Assembly: GCA_016186795.1 (NCBI GenBank)
Contig: JACPKY010000002.1
Coordinates: 383,814-447,813 of the forward strand
Reading direction: 5' to 3'
Source of the DNA: Candidatus Gottesmanbacteria bacterium
Lineage (GTDB): Bacteria; Patescibacteria; Microgenomatia; 2-02-FULL-39-11
DNA: 64,000 nt
Part shown: in pieces, positions 18,109-27,202 of the stretch
Numbering within the stretch: the first letter of the stretch is position 1
Layout of the letters: every line of letters starts with the position of its first letter
The notes under the pieces: model-generated
Told to the model about the DNA's origin: nothing
Seen by the model: the letters and a program-made list of their open reading frames with translations, nothing else
Databases searched by the model: none
Program-made: the position numbers and the translations under genes

Positions 18109-18868
18109 AATCAAGTGTGAAAGGCGTGTGTAAAATTTTTGGCAATGTTGCTTTTCCCTCCTTTATAAGCCGCTGGGCATAGTACCAATCATACTCCGTG
18201 TTCACATCGACTCCTTCATCATCTTTGGTAAAAAATGGCATGATTGCCTCTCCCGAAATAGAATGGTGTTCAAATACACATCGAGTTTTTGCAATCTCCA
18301 AACTTGCATTCTGCATATACACTTCTGGAAGAGATGGGTACTGAAGACTGTGCCAGAGAATACCTTTTTTATGAGGATTTTCCATGACGGGTTTCATTCG
18401 ATTTTTTTCCTTATCCACAATCCACATTTTCGCTGGATGATGCGTGGTTTTCTCTACCGCACGAAGAGAATCTACGTTTGGATTATTAAGGATCATATTC
18501 CATGCTCGCTTAAGTGTTTCTGGTTTTCTAAAAGGACTAGTTGGTCTTAAAATTGCAAAATAGTCATATAACTCTCCTTTTTCTCTCAAAAATTGAAGAG
18601 TGTAGGATATCCACTCGATATCAGGAGATGTTTCTTGGGCAAATTCAGATGGGCGTAAGAATGGAACATCTGCTCCATAATATCTCGCAACATCTGCATA
18701 GAGTTTACTATCCGTTGAAACAATAACTTTTGAGAAAATGTTTGACTCCAAAGACGATACTATACTGTATGCAAGGAGTGGATGGCCATACAGTTCTCTG
18801 ATATTTTTGTGTTTAATTCTCTTCGAACCGGACCTTGCAGGAATAAGAGCTATGCAAGAATGTTTCAT
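18092..18868 (-). CDS. neuA: NeuA-like CMP-nonulosonate cytidylyltransferase
   Basis: 258 residues, Rossmann-like nucleotidyltransferase. The N-terminus has the CTP loop LIPARSGSKRIKHKNI, then KVIVSTDS and later FAILRPTSPFR, standard for acylneuraminate/legionaminate/pseudaminate cytidylyltransferases that couple a nine-carbon (or Kdo-like) ketoaldonic acid to CMP. It is downstream of a NeuB, an SDR and an aldehyde dehydrogenase in the same operon, so the substrate is probably that module's ulosonic acid. A CRCVF-free N-to-C layout of family length argues for an intact enzyme. Start supported by AGAGAA upstream. Confidence 0.9.
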   Translation of the reverse strand: MKHSCIALIPARSGSKRIKHKNIRELYGHPLLAYSIVSSLESNIFSKVIVSTDSKLYADVARYYGADVPFLRPSEFAQETSPDIEWISYTLQFLREKGELYDYFAILRPTSPFRKPETLKRAWNMILNNPNVDSLRAVEKTTHHPAKMWIVDKEKNRMKPVMENPHKKGILWHSLQYPSLPEVYMQNASLEIAKTRCVFEHHSISGEAIMPFFTKDDEGVDVNTEYDWYYAQRLIKEGKATLPKILHTPFTLDYESIK

Positions 18869-18879
18869 ATGATTCTCTT

Positions 18880-20889
18880 TTACTTATAACCTCTCTTGCC
18901 GATTTTCACCAGAACATATGAACTATTCTGAATTATTAATTTGGCATTGTTCGTTTCGATGAGTTTTTGAATATAAGTATCGGGATTTATCGATAATTCT
19001 GAAGTGTCTATAAGTAAATAAACCGGATCATTCTTTATCTCAAAGACCATGTTTTGAAGTAACCTTTCATTTTCAGGATATAATACTAGATTTTCAATGA
19101 TCTTTTGTCTTTGGGCATATTGAGAATGTCCTTGGATGTATAAATCTGATGTTTTGGCGAAATAAATTCTTCGCTGCACGATTGCGCTCAAGAGTTCTTG
19201 TTGTCTTGGCAAAGCGGCAACAATGGCGTTAGGTTCACTATTTTTTCTTATCCATACTGCTACTTCCTCCAATTTTCTATCTGTGGAAATGATCTTCGTA
19301 CCCTGACTCTCAATGCCTGATGGAAACTGCTGACGAGACGACGTATATGCGACGAGTATAAAAAGATACTGAAGAAAAGTGAAAATGAAAAAACCATAAA
19401 GAATAATCTTCTTAACTTTCTTTCCAAATATATTCGCATTATGCTCAATACCCTTGATAGTGAGGATAGAGAGAGGAATACTGGAAAGAAAAACAAATTT
19501 ATATTGGTTATTATCCGGTAAAAGAAGAAATATACTCAAAGAGAATAGCACAAAAAAAAGAACCGCTAGTGCAAAAAGTTTGATGGAGTTACTCTTGCCT
19601 ATCATTGCCTTTAAACCATCATATGCAAAAGGAAGAAAGAGAAGATAGGTGAACTGGAAATCTAATAGAGAATATACCCGAAACGATAATCCAATATTAA
19701 ATTCCTTAAATGCTTGCTGAATAGGTTGGATATAGGGATATATTAGAACAGAAACTGTTAAAATCGAGGCAAGTATGAAAAGAGATGTTTTCTCCGGTAA
19801 CATGGAAGCTTTTTTCAAGGAGCCGAATATATCAATAAGAGCAAAAAAGAATAAGAAAATTACAGCTGGAATGAATGAGACGGGATGAAATAAAGCCAAA
19901 CCCAGAAGAGTTATGAAAAGAGGGATCACTAGTTTTCGTATGGGAAGCTCAGTTAACTTTACAATGATTAGAACTAAGGTGAGATTCAAAACAAATCCAA
20001 GTCTGAATCCATCAATACTCAGAAATTTATGGACAAGGTCTAGCAATCGCCCGTCAACAGGAAATATCTTAGCGATATTCGTGATCGCACTAGGATCTAG
20101 AGTTTTAAATGTACTATAAATACCTGGATTTCTTATTAATCTCACTAAAAAAACAGTCCCATTATATAATCCTGGTCCCATCACCAAAAGGAAAGCACCA
20201 AGAATTTGTAGACTTGAATTTTGAACAAAATTTCTTGAGAGTAAAAATCCAATGGTAAAGACAGAAAATATTGACATCAAACCAACAATTACGCTGACTT
20301 GCAACGCTGACATATTGAGAATAATTGATCCAACGGCAAGATACAAAGAATACAACCAATATGTGTTTATGGGGATACCTGCCAGAGCAAAATGGTCAGG
20401 AGGTATGATACCATTCATAATTTGATAGACTATTGGCAAGTGTATGTTTCCTTCATAAGACTGTTGTACCCGTATAAATGACAAAGGTATTACAACCAAA
20501 GAAGATAAACAAAGCATAAGAACCAAAATTTCTTTTTCTTTAGCTAAGGATATGTACCTGGCCTGTTTCTTTGTAATTAAAAGATAGAAAGAGGAAAGAA
20601 GAGTATAAGCGATAATAGATCCAGTGGTGAAGGAAAGAGAAAAATGCATAAGGTAAGAAATGAAATAGCCCATTATAACAATCAAAGAGGAAGAAAGAGG
20701 GAAGGCAAGTGCACTTACTTCTAGAAGAGTCAAATGAGATGGCACTGCAATGGCTAATAAATTAAATCCATTTAAGAAAAAGAGTACTGGCAATACATAA
20801 AGATTTGCTTGGAGAGAGAAAATTTTTTGGATAATAAATAATACAAAAGAACAAATGAGCGAAATTATGACTATTCTCTTTACGGACAT
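18880..20889 (-). CDS. Large multispanning membrane protein, unknown function
   Basis: 669 residues with roughly 14-16 hydrophobic helices over the first 530, then a soluble C-terminal domain of about 130 residues containing WIRKNSEPNAIVAALPRQQ and KTSDLYIQGHSQ. Large loops between helices (for example around HLPIVYQIMNG and PINTYWLYSLY) give the outline of a GT-C glycosyltransferase or O-antigen polymerase/ligase, but no diagnostic motif is seen. AGGA 7 bases upstream supports the start. Sitting between neuA and the aldehyde dehydrogenase gene, it may transfer or polymerise the ulosonic acid or its carrier (inference). Confidence 0.7.
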   Translation of the reverse strand: MSVKRIVIISLICSFVLFIIQKIFSLQANLYVLPVLFFLNGFNLLAIAVPSHLTLLEVSALAFPLSSSLIVIMGYFISYLMHFSLSFTTGSIIAYTLLSSFYLLITKKQARYISLAKEKEILVLMLCLSSLVVIPLSFIRVQQSYEGNIHLPIVYQIMNGIIPPDHFALAGIPINTYWLYSLYLAVGSIILNMSALQVSVIVGLMSIFSVFTIGFLLSRNFVQNSSLQILGAFLLVMGPGLYNGTVFLVRLIRNPGIYSTFKTLDPSAITNIAKIFPVDGRLLDLVHKFLSIDGFRLGFVLNLTLVLIIVKLTELPIRKLVIPLFITLLGLALFHPVSFIPAVIFLFFFALIDIFGSLKKASMLPEKTSLFILASILTVSVLIYPYIQPIQQAFKEFNIGLSFRVYSLLDFQFTYLLFLPFAYDGLKAMIGKSNSIKLFALAVLFFVLFSLSIFLLLPDNNQYKFVFLSSIPLSILTIKGIEHNANIFGKKVKKIILYGFFIFTFLQYLFILVAYTSSRQQFPSGIESQGTKIISTDRKLEEVAVWIRKNSEPNAIVAALPRQQELLSAIVQRRIYFAKTSDLYIQGHSQYAQRQKIIENLVLYPENERLLQNMVFEIKNDPVYLLIDTSELSINPDTYIQKLIETNNAKLIIQNSSYVLVKIGKRGYK

Positions 20890-20909
20890 ATTTTTTCCTG
20901 GCTGTTTGT

Positions 20910-22373
20910 TTATACACGAGAGGGATTGTATTTAATGTACACAGTTTTCCATTCGGAATAAACATCAAGTGCTTCTGTCCCTGGTTCTCTGTGACCGTTG
21001 CCTGACTTTCCTACACCTCCAAAGGGCAAATGTGGTTCGCTCCCAAAGGTAGGCCCATTCACTGATACCAGTCCAACCCGTACTCTATGTATAAATTCTT
21101 GTATTCTATGAATACTTCTTGTATGAATTGCAGATGTCAAACCATAATCAGTTGCATTAACAAGTCTTACTGCTTCCTCAAAATTTTTCACCTTAAATAG
21201 ACATGTCACCGGACCGAAGAGCTCGCTTTGAGAAATGGATGCATCCACTTTTGCTCCTTCAACAATTGTTGGTTCTATAAAAAAACCATTTTTCTTCTCA
21301 CCTTTGACCAACCTCTTTCCACCCGCAATTACATTCGCTCCCTGGAGTACAGCATGATCAATCTCTACAAGAATTTTATTCATTTGACTCTCATTAATCA
21401 CAGGTCCTACATCATCTTTATCACCTGATCCAACTTTTAACTGTTTTGTTTTTTGCACAAATTCTCTTTTAAACTGATCATATATTTTTTCAAAAATGAT
21501 GAGTCTACTCCCGGACGAACACCGCTGGCCAGCGTTTGAGAAAGCAGATAAGACAGCGTAAGAGACAGCATCCTTCATATCTGCATCATCACATACAAGA
21601 AAAGCATTTTTTCCCCCCAGTTCCAGACTCACTTTTGCAATCCTACCACCCGCAACTTTTGCGATATACTCACCTACTTCACATGAGCCGGTAAAACTTA
21701 CGAGATCCACTCTATCATCCTCGACAAGCGATCGACCAACCTCCTCTCCAGATCCTTGAACAACATTAAAAACTCCTTTGGGAAGTCCGGCTAGTTGCAA
21801 TATTTTTGCAAACCAGACAGGTGTGAATGGCGTATCTTTTGCAGCCTTCAACACACAAGTATTTCCACAAAGAAGTGCTGGAAATGCTTTCCAGGAAACA
21901 TTGGCAATCGGTGTGTTAAACGGAACAATGAGTGCACAAACTCCTATAGGTTGACGCATTGTATATGCGAAGCGGTTAAGTACCGCTGAAGTTGTCGTCC
22001 TTCCATAAAACCTTCTTCCCTCCCCTGCCATAAAAAATCCAAGCTCAATAGCTCCTGAAACTTCCACAAGTGAATCTTTGAAAGATTTTCCAGTTTCGGA
22101 AGATACAATAAAAGCAATTTCCTCTCTTTTTTCTTGGAGAATCAAAGCTGCGGTTCTTAGTATATCGGCTCTTTGAATAACGGGAGTATATGCCCACCGA
22201 AAGAAATGATCAGAAGCATAAGTTACAGCACTATCTACATCTTCGCCTGTCCCCTTTTCTATGCGCGCGACTACTTTTCCACTCGTTGGAGAGATTTTTT
22301 CAATATACTTTCTCGAAGTGCTTTCAACTTCATTCCCATTAATAAAATGATAAATTCGTGAAGGGTATTTCAT
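20910..22373 (-). CDS. NAD(P)-dependent aldehyde dehydrogenase
   Basis: 487 residues, complete ALDH fold. Catalytic Glu in VSLELGGKN and nucleophilic Cys in NAGQRCSSGSR; cofactor loop FTGSCEVGEYIA; C-terminal LPFGGVGKSGNGHREPG oligomerisation/end motif. Oxidises an aldehyde to the acid; closest in style to succinate-semialdehyde/lactaldehyde-type enzymes. Placement between the SDR/NeuB pair and neuA suggests it works on a sugar aldehyde of this pathway or provides a carboxyl-bearing sugar, but the substrate cannot be read. There is no Shine-Dalgarno before the ATG; an AT-rich 25-base gap separates it from the SDR gene. Confidence 0.92.
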   Translation of the reverse strand: MKYPSRIYHFINGNEVESTSRKYIEKISPTSGKVVARIEKGTGEDVDSAVTYASDHFFRWAYTPVIQRADILRTAALILQEKREEIAFIVSSETGKSFKDSLVEVSGAIELGFFMAGEGRRFYGRTTTSAVLNRFAYTMRQPIGVCALIVPFNTPIANVSWKAFPALLCGNTCVLKAAKDTPFTPVWFAKILQLAGLPKGVFNVVQGSGEEVGRSLVEDDRVDLVSFTGSCEVGEYIAKVAGGRIAKVSLELGGKNAFLVCDDADMKDAVSYAVLSAFSNAGQRCSSGSRLIIFEKIYDQFKREFVQKTKQLKVGSGDKDDVGPVINESQMNKILVEIDHAVLQGANVIAGGKRLVKGEKKNGFFIEPTIVEGAKVDASISQSELFGPVTCLFKVKNFEEAVRLVNATDYGLTSAIHTRSIHRIQEFIHRVRVGLVSVNGPTFGSEPHLPFGGVGKSGNGHREPGTEALDVYSEWKTVYIKYNPSRV

Positions 22374-22398
22374 AAATTTTTAATTTTTATAAACGTAA

Positions 22399-23193
22399 CT
22401 ACCAAGCGGTAAACCCTCCGTTTACCTGCAGATTAGTCCCAGTGACGTAGGCAGATGCATCTGAAGCAAGGAATACCAAGGGGCCTCCCAAATCTGTTTC
22501 TTTTTGAGCCATACGGCTCAAAGGAATACGTGATGAATATTTTTGGATAAATGTTTTATCCTGATTATTGAATACTCCTCCAGGAGATAATGTGTTGATC
22601 CGGATATTCCATTTTGCCAGGCGGGTTGCAAAATAACGAGTCACTTGCATAAGTGCAGCTTTCGTTGCCCCATAATCCCATGGTTTATCAAACTGAAGAT
22701 GAGTGTAGAATCTCTCATTGGGAGATCTCTCTCCATAGAGGGATCCGATGTTTATAATTGACCCTTTCTTCTTCTTTTTCATATCCGCAATAAATTCATT
22801 GATACAATTGACCGCTCCAGATACATTCACATCCCACATCTTTTTTGCGTGAGGACGATTTTCCATGTATATTCCTATTTTTTGCGGAGGGATATCAATT
22901 CCAGCATTATTAACAAGAATATCAATAGGACCTAATTCATTAAGTATTTTTTTATGAATTGTTTTTAACTGCCTAGGATTTGTAATATTACCTTTATAAA
23001 AAAGAAGGGAGGAAGAATGAAGAGTAAGAGTTGAAGGAATTGTCCTTTTGGGCAAGTCAATAATTGCAACATGTGCCTTTACATCAAGAAGTGCTTGTAC
23101 AAACCACGGTCCTAAATTTCCACAACCCCCAGTAACAACTGCAGTTTTTCCTCTGAGTAGAAATCGATCTAAAACAGGAATATATTTCTTCAT
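22399..23193 (-). CDS. Classical short-chain dehydrogenase/reductase
   Basis: 264 residues: TGGCGNLG cofactor motif near 21-28, VNNAGIDIP near 91-99, catalytic Ser in NIGSLYGERSP, Tyr/Lys in YGATKAAL, and the C-terminal GGPLVFLASDASAYVTGTNL stretch. NAD(P)-dependent alcohol/ketone interconversion. The ATG overlaps the NeuB stop as ATGA. An SDR beside a nonulosonate synthase recalls PtmA in Campylobacter legionaminate loci, where such an enzyme is needed for a modified acid; equivalence here is inference. Confidence 0.9.
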   Translation of the reverse strand: MKKYIPVLDRFLLRGKTAVVTGGCGNLGPWFVQALLDVKAHVAIIDLPKRTIPSTLTLHSSSLLFYKGNITNPRQLKTIHKKILNELGPIDILVNNAGIDIPPQKIGIYMENRPHAKKMWDVNVSGAVNCINEFIADMKKKKKGSIINIGSLYGERSPNERFYTHLQFDKPWDYGATKAALMQVTRYFATRLAKWNIRINTLSPGGVFNNQDKTFIQKYSSRIPLSRMAQKETDLGGPLVFLASDASAYVTGTNLQVNGGFTAW

Positions 23194-24254
23194 AAAACAT
23201 CACCGAGAATAAACGCTTCATCTTTTTTTAATGTTCGCTTTAATTTCTTTCCTATCAATTCATCTACTTGATAGGGATGGAGTCCGCCTCCAGGAGATTT
23301 AAATGCAATATCATTTATTTCCAATACATGCCATTTGGGTAGATTTTTTGTGGCAACAATCTTTTTCTGCATCTTTATGATGGCCTTTTTCTCACTCTCG
23401 TATACCTTTTTTACTCCATCTCCTAAAGCAGTTTTGACGCGCCGAAGATCTCGTACAAGTTTTCGCATTCCAATCGGCTCAAGAGAAAATACGTGATCAG
23501 TGCCTTTCATAACACGGTTGAGGGTAAAGTGCTTCTCAATAATACGTGCCCCCAAAACAAATGCAGCAACAGACATGGCAATGCCATTATCGTGTGCAGA
23601 AAATCCTATGATATTTTCTGGAAAATATTTATGATATGAACGTATCACATGAAGATCAAGCTCTGAAAAGTCACTTGGATAACTTGCGGTACATTGAAGA
23701 ATTGCAAGTTGTGGGTTTATAGACATAATAGATTCTTGCGCACGTCTCACATCATCAAGCCTTGCCCCGCCTGTTGACATTATCATCGGTTTACCTGCCT
23801 TTGCAATGTAGCGAAGAAGAGGAAGATGGACAACATCTGCTGAGGCAATCTTAAATGCTGGCATGGATAAGTCTTCTAAAAAATCTACGCTCTCAAAATC
23901 AAATGCTGTGGCAAAAAAGATTAAGTCAAGCTTTTTGGCATAATCTTGGAGTTCTCTATATTGAGATTTATCAAATTCAAGCGCTTCCCTGTGTCGTCCG
24001 TATGTCGGACCAAAAGCATTTTCCGAATTATAGACTGAATTATAAAATTCTTTTGTATAGAGTTTTTTATTGTGACGCTTTTGAAGTTTCACCGCATCTA
24101 CACCACACTCTTTTGCAGCTTTAAAAAGCTGTTTGCATATTTCTACACTTCCTTGGTGGTTGTGACCTATCTCTGCAATAACAAAACAGTCACTTGATTC
24201 AGAGATTGTATAATTTTTGATCCGTAAGATTCGCTTCTTGTTTTCCCCAACCAT
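23190..24254 (-). CDS. neuB: NeuB-family nonulosonate synthase with SAF domain (first)
   Basis: 354 residues: TIM barrel (about 1-280) that condenses phosphoenolpyruvate with an aldose or acylamino-hexose, then a C-terminal antifreeze-like SAF domain (FKSPGGGLHPYQVDELIG onward). Barrel landmarks: VIAEIGHNHQGS, KLQKRHN, IKIASADV-like FKIASADVVH, and the metal-binding histidines in GFSAHDNG and IIEKHFTLN, followed by GTDHVFSLEP. The insertion FGPTYGRHREALEFDK marks a subgroup unlike canonical NeuB. It heads an operon: an extended -10 sits 13 bases upstream. The acid it makes is unassigned. Confidence 0.9.
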   Translation of the reverse strand: MVGENKKRILRIKNYTISESSDCFVIAEIGHNHQGSVEICKQLFKAAKECGVDAVKLQKRHNKKLYTKEFYNSVYNSENAFGPTYGRHREALEFDKSQYRELQDYAKKLDLIFFATAFDFESVDFLEDLSMPAFKIASADVVHLPLLRYIAKAGKPMIMSTGGARLDDVRRAQESIMSINPQLAILQCTASYPSDFSELDLHVIRSYHKYFPENIIGFSAHDNGIAMSVAAFVLGARIIEKHFTLNRVMKGTDHVFSLEPIGMRKLVRDLRRVKTALGDGVKKVYESEKKAIIKMQKKIVATKNLPKWHVLEINDIAFKSPGGGLHPYQVDELIGKKLKRTLKKDEAFILGDVL

Positions 24255-24267
24255 ATATCAAACTGCT

Positions 24268-24276
24268 ATTATAACA
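24268..24276 (-). promoter_or_regulatory. Extended -10 promoter before the first neuB
   Basis: Minus strand TGTTATAAT, a full TGnTATAAT extended -10, with 13 bases between the box and the ATG at 24254. No -35 match at 17 bases and no Shine-Dalgarno, so a very short or absent leader is expected. It would drive the operon running neuB, SDR, ALDH, membrane protein, neuA, transketolase and onward. Confidence 0.5.
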
Positions 24277-24291
24277 GATAATACGGGTATT

Positions 24292-25359
24292 CTAGGTTAT
24301 CCCCTTAAAAAGTCTATCCAGAGCTGCAAATGCCCCCTTTCTGTATATCTTATTTGGATTTCCTGGGGGGAAAGGTTTACGCGTTTTATCTAAGGCCTCT
24401 TTGAATGAATCGACTGAGTGAATATCCACAACAAAACAATAAGGCTGAAGAATGGAGGGAAGCCTTTCGTAGAGTCTTTTCGTAACCAATATATAACATT
24501 TGCAAGCAATTGCTTCTATTATCTTTGTCTTAAATCCCGTACCAAAGTCAGAAAATATTGCGATTGCCCTTGCTTCTCCAAGTAAATCAAACGGTCTCTC
24601 AACAACTCCACTCAATTTTACTCTTTTCGGTAACGTTTTCCGAAATACATTACTCCCGGTCATTGAAAATGTCCAATCATATTTCTTTGAACCCAATTTC
24701 TCTACAAGCTTTATAAAAAATCTTGCTGAGTCTTTAATGAACTCATTGGGCGATGTCGACATGTAACAAATACACCTTCTTTTTTTCTTTCTGTTTCGGG
24801 GAATAAATCGTTCATAGGATTTTGGGAGAAAATAAGGAAGATATACAATTTTCTTTGCCCCCAGAAATTGCCAGTATTCTTGGGAATCCCACTCTGATAT
24901 TGATAAGATTTTATCAGAATTTCTTGCGCAGATAATATCATCTTTCAATCGTAAAAATCCTTCTTCGAGAGAGCGTATATTTTCCTTTAAAATATTTACA
25001 AAACTCCGAGAAAAGGAAACAATGCCTCTTGAGAGAATCTGATGTAGTCTGTGATAAAATTCTGCGTTGTGCACACGAATATAAAGACGGCAACTTGGAA
25101 AATACTTTCTTATATACATCATGGATTGTGGATATCGGGAGTATTCGAAGAAGATATGTGTATATTTCCCAAATTGAATGTCTTCTATATTTTCCATCAG
25201 AAGTTTATCGGACCGCTCTCTCACCCAATATTCATCAACTGGTATTTTCCTTGCTTTAAAATATTCAGTTCTCCCTCGTACGTCTTTCGTACTCCCTAAA
25301 AACATATTACTTGGCTTTGTCAATGGTTTATCAAATATATGAAGGACTCTCGTTTGCAT
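24292..25359 (-). CDS. GT-B glycosyltransferase-like protein
   Basis: 355 residues. Two Rossmann-like halves: an N-terminal part with IFFEYSRYPQS and YIRVHNAEFYHR, and a C-terminal part with VKLSGVVERPFDLLGEAR, then FGTGFKTKIIEAIACKCYILV, where E-x-IACKC matches the donor-site EA motif of GT4-like enzymes. Probably a cytoplasmic glycosyltransferase of unknown specificity. It begins 4 bases after the carbamoyltransferase gene ends and is the last gene of its operon before the neuB promoter. Confidence 0.7.
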   Translation of the reverse strand: MQTRVLHIFDKPLTKPSNMFLGSTKDVRGRTEYFKARKIPVDEYWVRERSDKLLMENIEDIQFGKYTHIFFEYSRYPQSMMYIRKYFPSCRLYIRVHNAEFYHRLHQILSRGIVSFSRSFVNILKENIRSLEEGFLRLKDDIICARNSDKILSISEWDSQEYWQFLGAKKIVYLPYFLPKSYERFIPRNRKKKRRCICYMSTSPNEFIKDSARFFIKLVEKLGSKKYDWTFSMTGSNVFRKTLPKRVKLSGVVERPFDLLGEARAIAIFSDFGTGFKTKIIEAIACKCYILVTKRLYERLPSILQPYCFVVDIHSVDSFKEALDKTRKPFPPGNPNKIYRKGAFAALDRLFKGIT

Positions 25360-25363
25360 ACAA

Positions 25364-27199
25364 TTAATTGCTTCCTTTCTCTACATACCAGTTCCCAATA
25401 CTTATTCCATCAACCCAACCGTTTATAAGATGTTCTAAGCAATCTTTGGGAGATGCGACAATTGGTAATCCATGCCTGTTGAAAGATGTATTAAGAAGTA
25501 CTCCGATACCGGTCTTTCGCTTAAATTCAATCAAAAGATTGTACACCCATGGATGGAAATTTTTATCCACTACCTCAGGACGCATCGTACCATCGACATG
25601 TACAGCTGCAGGGATTGTTTTTTTAGCAAAAGTATTTGCCTTGACGATGAATGTCATATATTTATAATTTGCATCTCCTGACCAATATTTATGAGCATCT
25701 TCCTTTAGTAGAACTGGTGCAAAGGGAACAAACAGTTCTCTCCCTTTGAGGATTCGATTAATTCTATCCTTTATCGATATGTCTCGTGGATCAGCAAGGA
25801 CAGATCGGTTCCCAAGAGTACGGGGCCCCATTTCAAGTCTTCCTTGGAATGTACCAATTACCTTTCCCTTTGTCAGTTCTTGAGAAAGATGTGATACTGA
25901 ACCGTTTCTTATCGTTATTGGATATTTCTGTCTGAAAGATTGAAGGGTTTTCTCAATCTCAGAATCAGTGAATTGTGTCCCCAAAAATGGATTCTCCCAA
26001 GCAAGTGAAGAAGTTATAAATCCTTCCTGATACAGTGCTTCAAGTGCAGCACCAGCTGCAAGACCACTGTCTCCACTATCCGGATAAACAAAAAAAGCTG
26101 ACGGAGTAAGTCTATTTTTAATAAGTGAATTTCCTTTCACATTTAGAAATACTCCTCCTGCCGCTGCAATATTTTTGCTCTTTGTTAAATGCATGGCGTC
26201 TTTTACGTATTCGAACATACATCTCTCACATACCTTTTGGGCAAAAAACGCAAGATCTTCTCGGGAGTACGTTTTAAGTAATCTCTCAAAATCTTCTGCC
26301 TGAGACACAGATGAAAGTGGATTTGGAACTTTTTTATCGGGATGGGCAAGATTGAAACTGCGCCACTTCCAGGCAATGTGTGACTTCAATCTCCCATCAT
26401 GACTTGAAACTATATGATGAAAAGGGTTTTTCTTCCCTCGAGAGCTCCCAAATGCAGCAAGACCCATTGTTTTATATTCACCATCAACCGGAATAAATCC
26501 AAGAGCTTCTGTGACTGCTTGATAAAAAGCTCCAAGACTATCATCTGCTTTTGATGCCCGCTGAAGGACCATTTGGCCATCTGAAAATCCTTTATAGATT
26601 GTTCCGCTCAAGCCATCACCTTTTCCATCAAGAGTTACTACGCATGCATTTTTAAAGCCAGAGAGCCGAAATGTAGAGGAGGCGTGTGCACGGTGATGGG
26701 AGATGTAGTAATAAGAAATCCGAGGATGGAAAAGACCTATTTCAGAGAGGAATTTCTCATTGAAAAGATAATGCCGTTTGTAGTATTTTCCCCAATTCTT
26801 TTTAATAAGTTCTTCTAATCCTATTCTCCTTTTATCATGCATTCCCCATCCAAAATCTTCTAATAAATTTTTCCTCATCCAATCATGAATGATTTGCATT
26901 TTGGAGACAATTCTTTTCTTTCTGCCATAAACATCAACGATAATACTTCTTTGATATTTGGGATAAAATATACTACTTGAAGTAAATGCAACGATAGAAA
27001 TATCGGCAGGTGTGAGATTACAAAAGTCTAAAGCCGCAAGAATAGACTTTTTCGGAAACCCATAATAGTGTTTTATACGAGATATCCTCTCCTCCTGAAT
27101 AGAGAAGAGAATTCCTTTGGGTGAACAGACACTAACAGATGCATCGTGCGCCCAGTGTATTCCTAGTGCATATGGGCCATTGTTATTTACTCGGATCAT
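25364..27199 (-). CDS. Carbamoyltransferase, NodU/TobZ family (1)
   Basis: 611 residues, full length. N-terminal Kae1-like domain begins LGIHWAHDASVSV and contains SHHRAHASSTF (metal/carbamoyl-adenylate histidines) and VTLDGKGDG; C-terminal YrdC-like domain has GRLEMGPRTLGNRSVLADPR and LLNTSFNRHGLPIV. These enzymes use carbamoyl phosphate and ATP to O-carbamoylate sugar hydroxyls, as in Nod factor and tobramycin. A second copy of the family lies at 55323-57011. Linked by 3-4 base gaps to GT-B genes on both sides, so it probably decorates the residue they add (inference). Confidence 0.92.
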   Translation of the reverse strand: MIRVNNNGPYALGIHWAHDASVSVCSPKGILFSIQEERISRIKHYYGFPKKSILAALDFCNLTPADISIVAFTSSSIFYPKYQRSIIVDVYGRKKRIVSKMQIIHDWMRKNLLEDFGWGMHDKRRIGLEELIKKNWGKYYKRHYLFNEKFLSEIGLFHPRISYYYISHHRAHASSTFRLSGFKNACVVTLDGKGDGLSGTIYKGFSDGQMVLQRASKADDSLGAFYQAVTEALGFIPVDGEYKTMGLAAFGSSRGKKNPFHHIVSSHDGRLKSHIAWKWRSFNLAHPDKKVPNPLSSVSQAEDFERLLKTYSREDLAFFAQKVCERCMFEYVKDAMHLTKSKNIAAAGGVFLNVKGNSLIKNRLTPSAFFVYPDSGDSGLAAGAALEALYQEGFITSSLAWENPFLGTQFTDSEIEKTLQSFRQKYPITIRNGSVSHLSQELTKGKVIGTFQGRLEMGPRTLGNRSVLADPRDISIKDRINRILKGRELFVPFAPVLLKEDAHKYWSGDANYKYMTFIVKANTFAKKTIPAAVHVDGTMRPEVVDKNFHPWVYNLLIEFKRKTGIGVLLNTSFNRHGLPIVASPKDCLEHLINGWVDGISIGNWYVEKGSN

Positions 27200-27202
27200 T
27201 CG

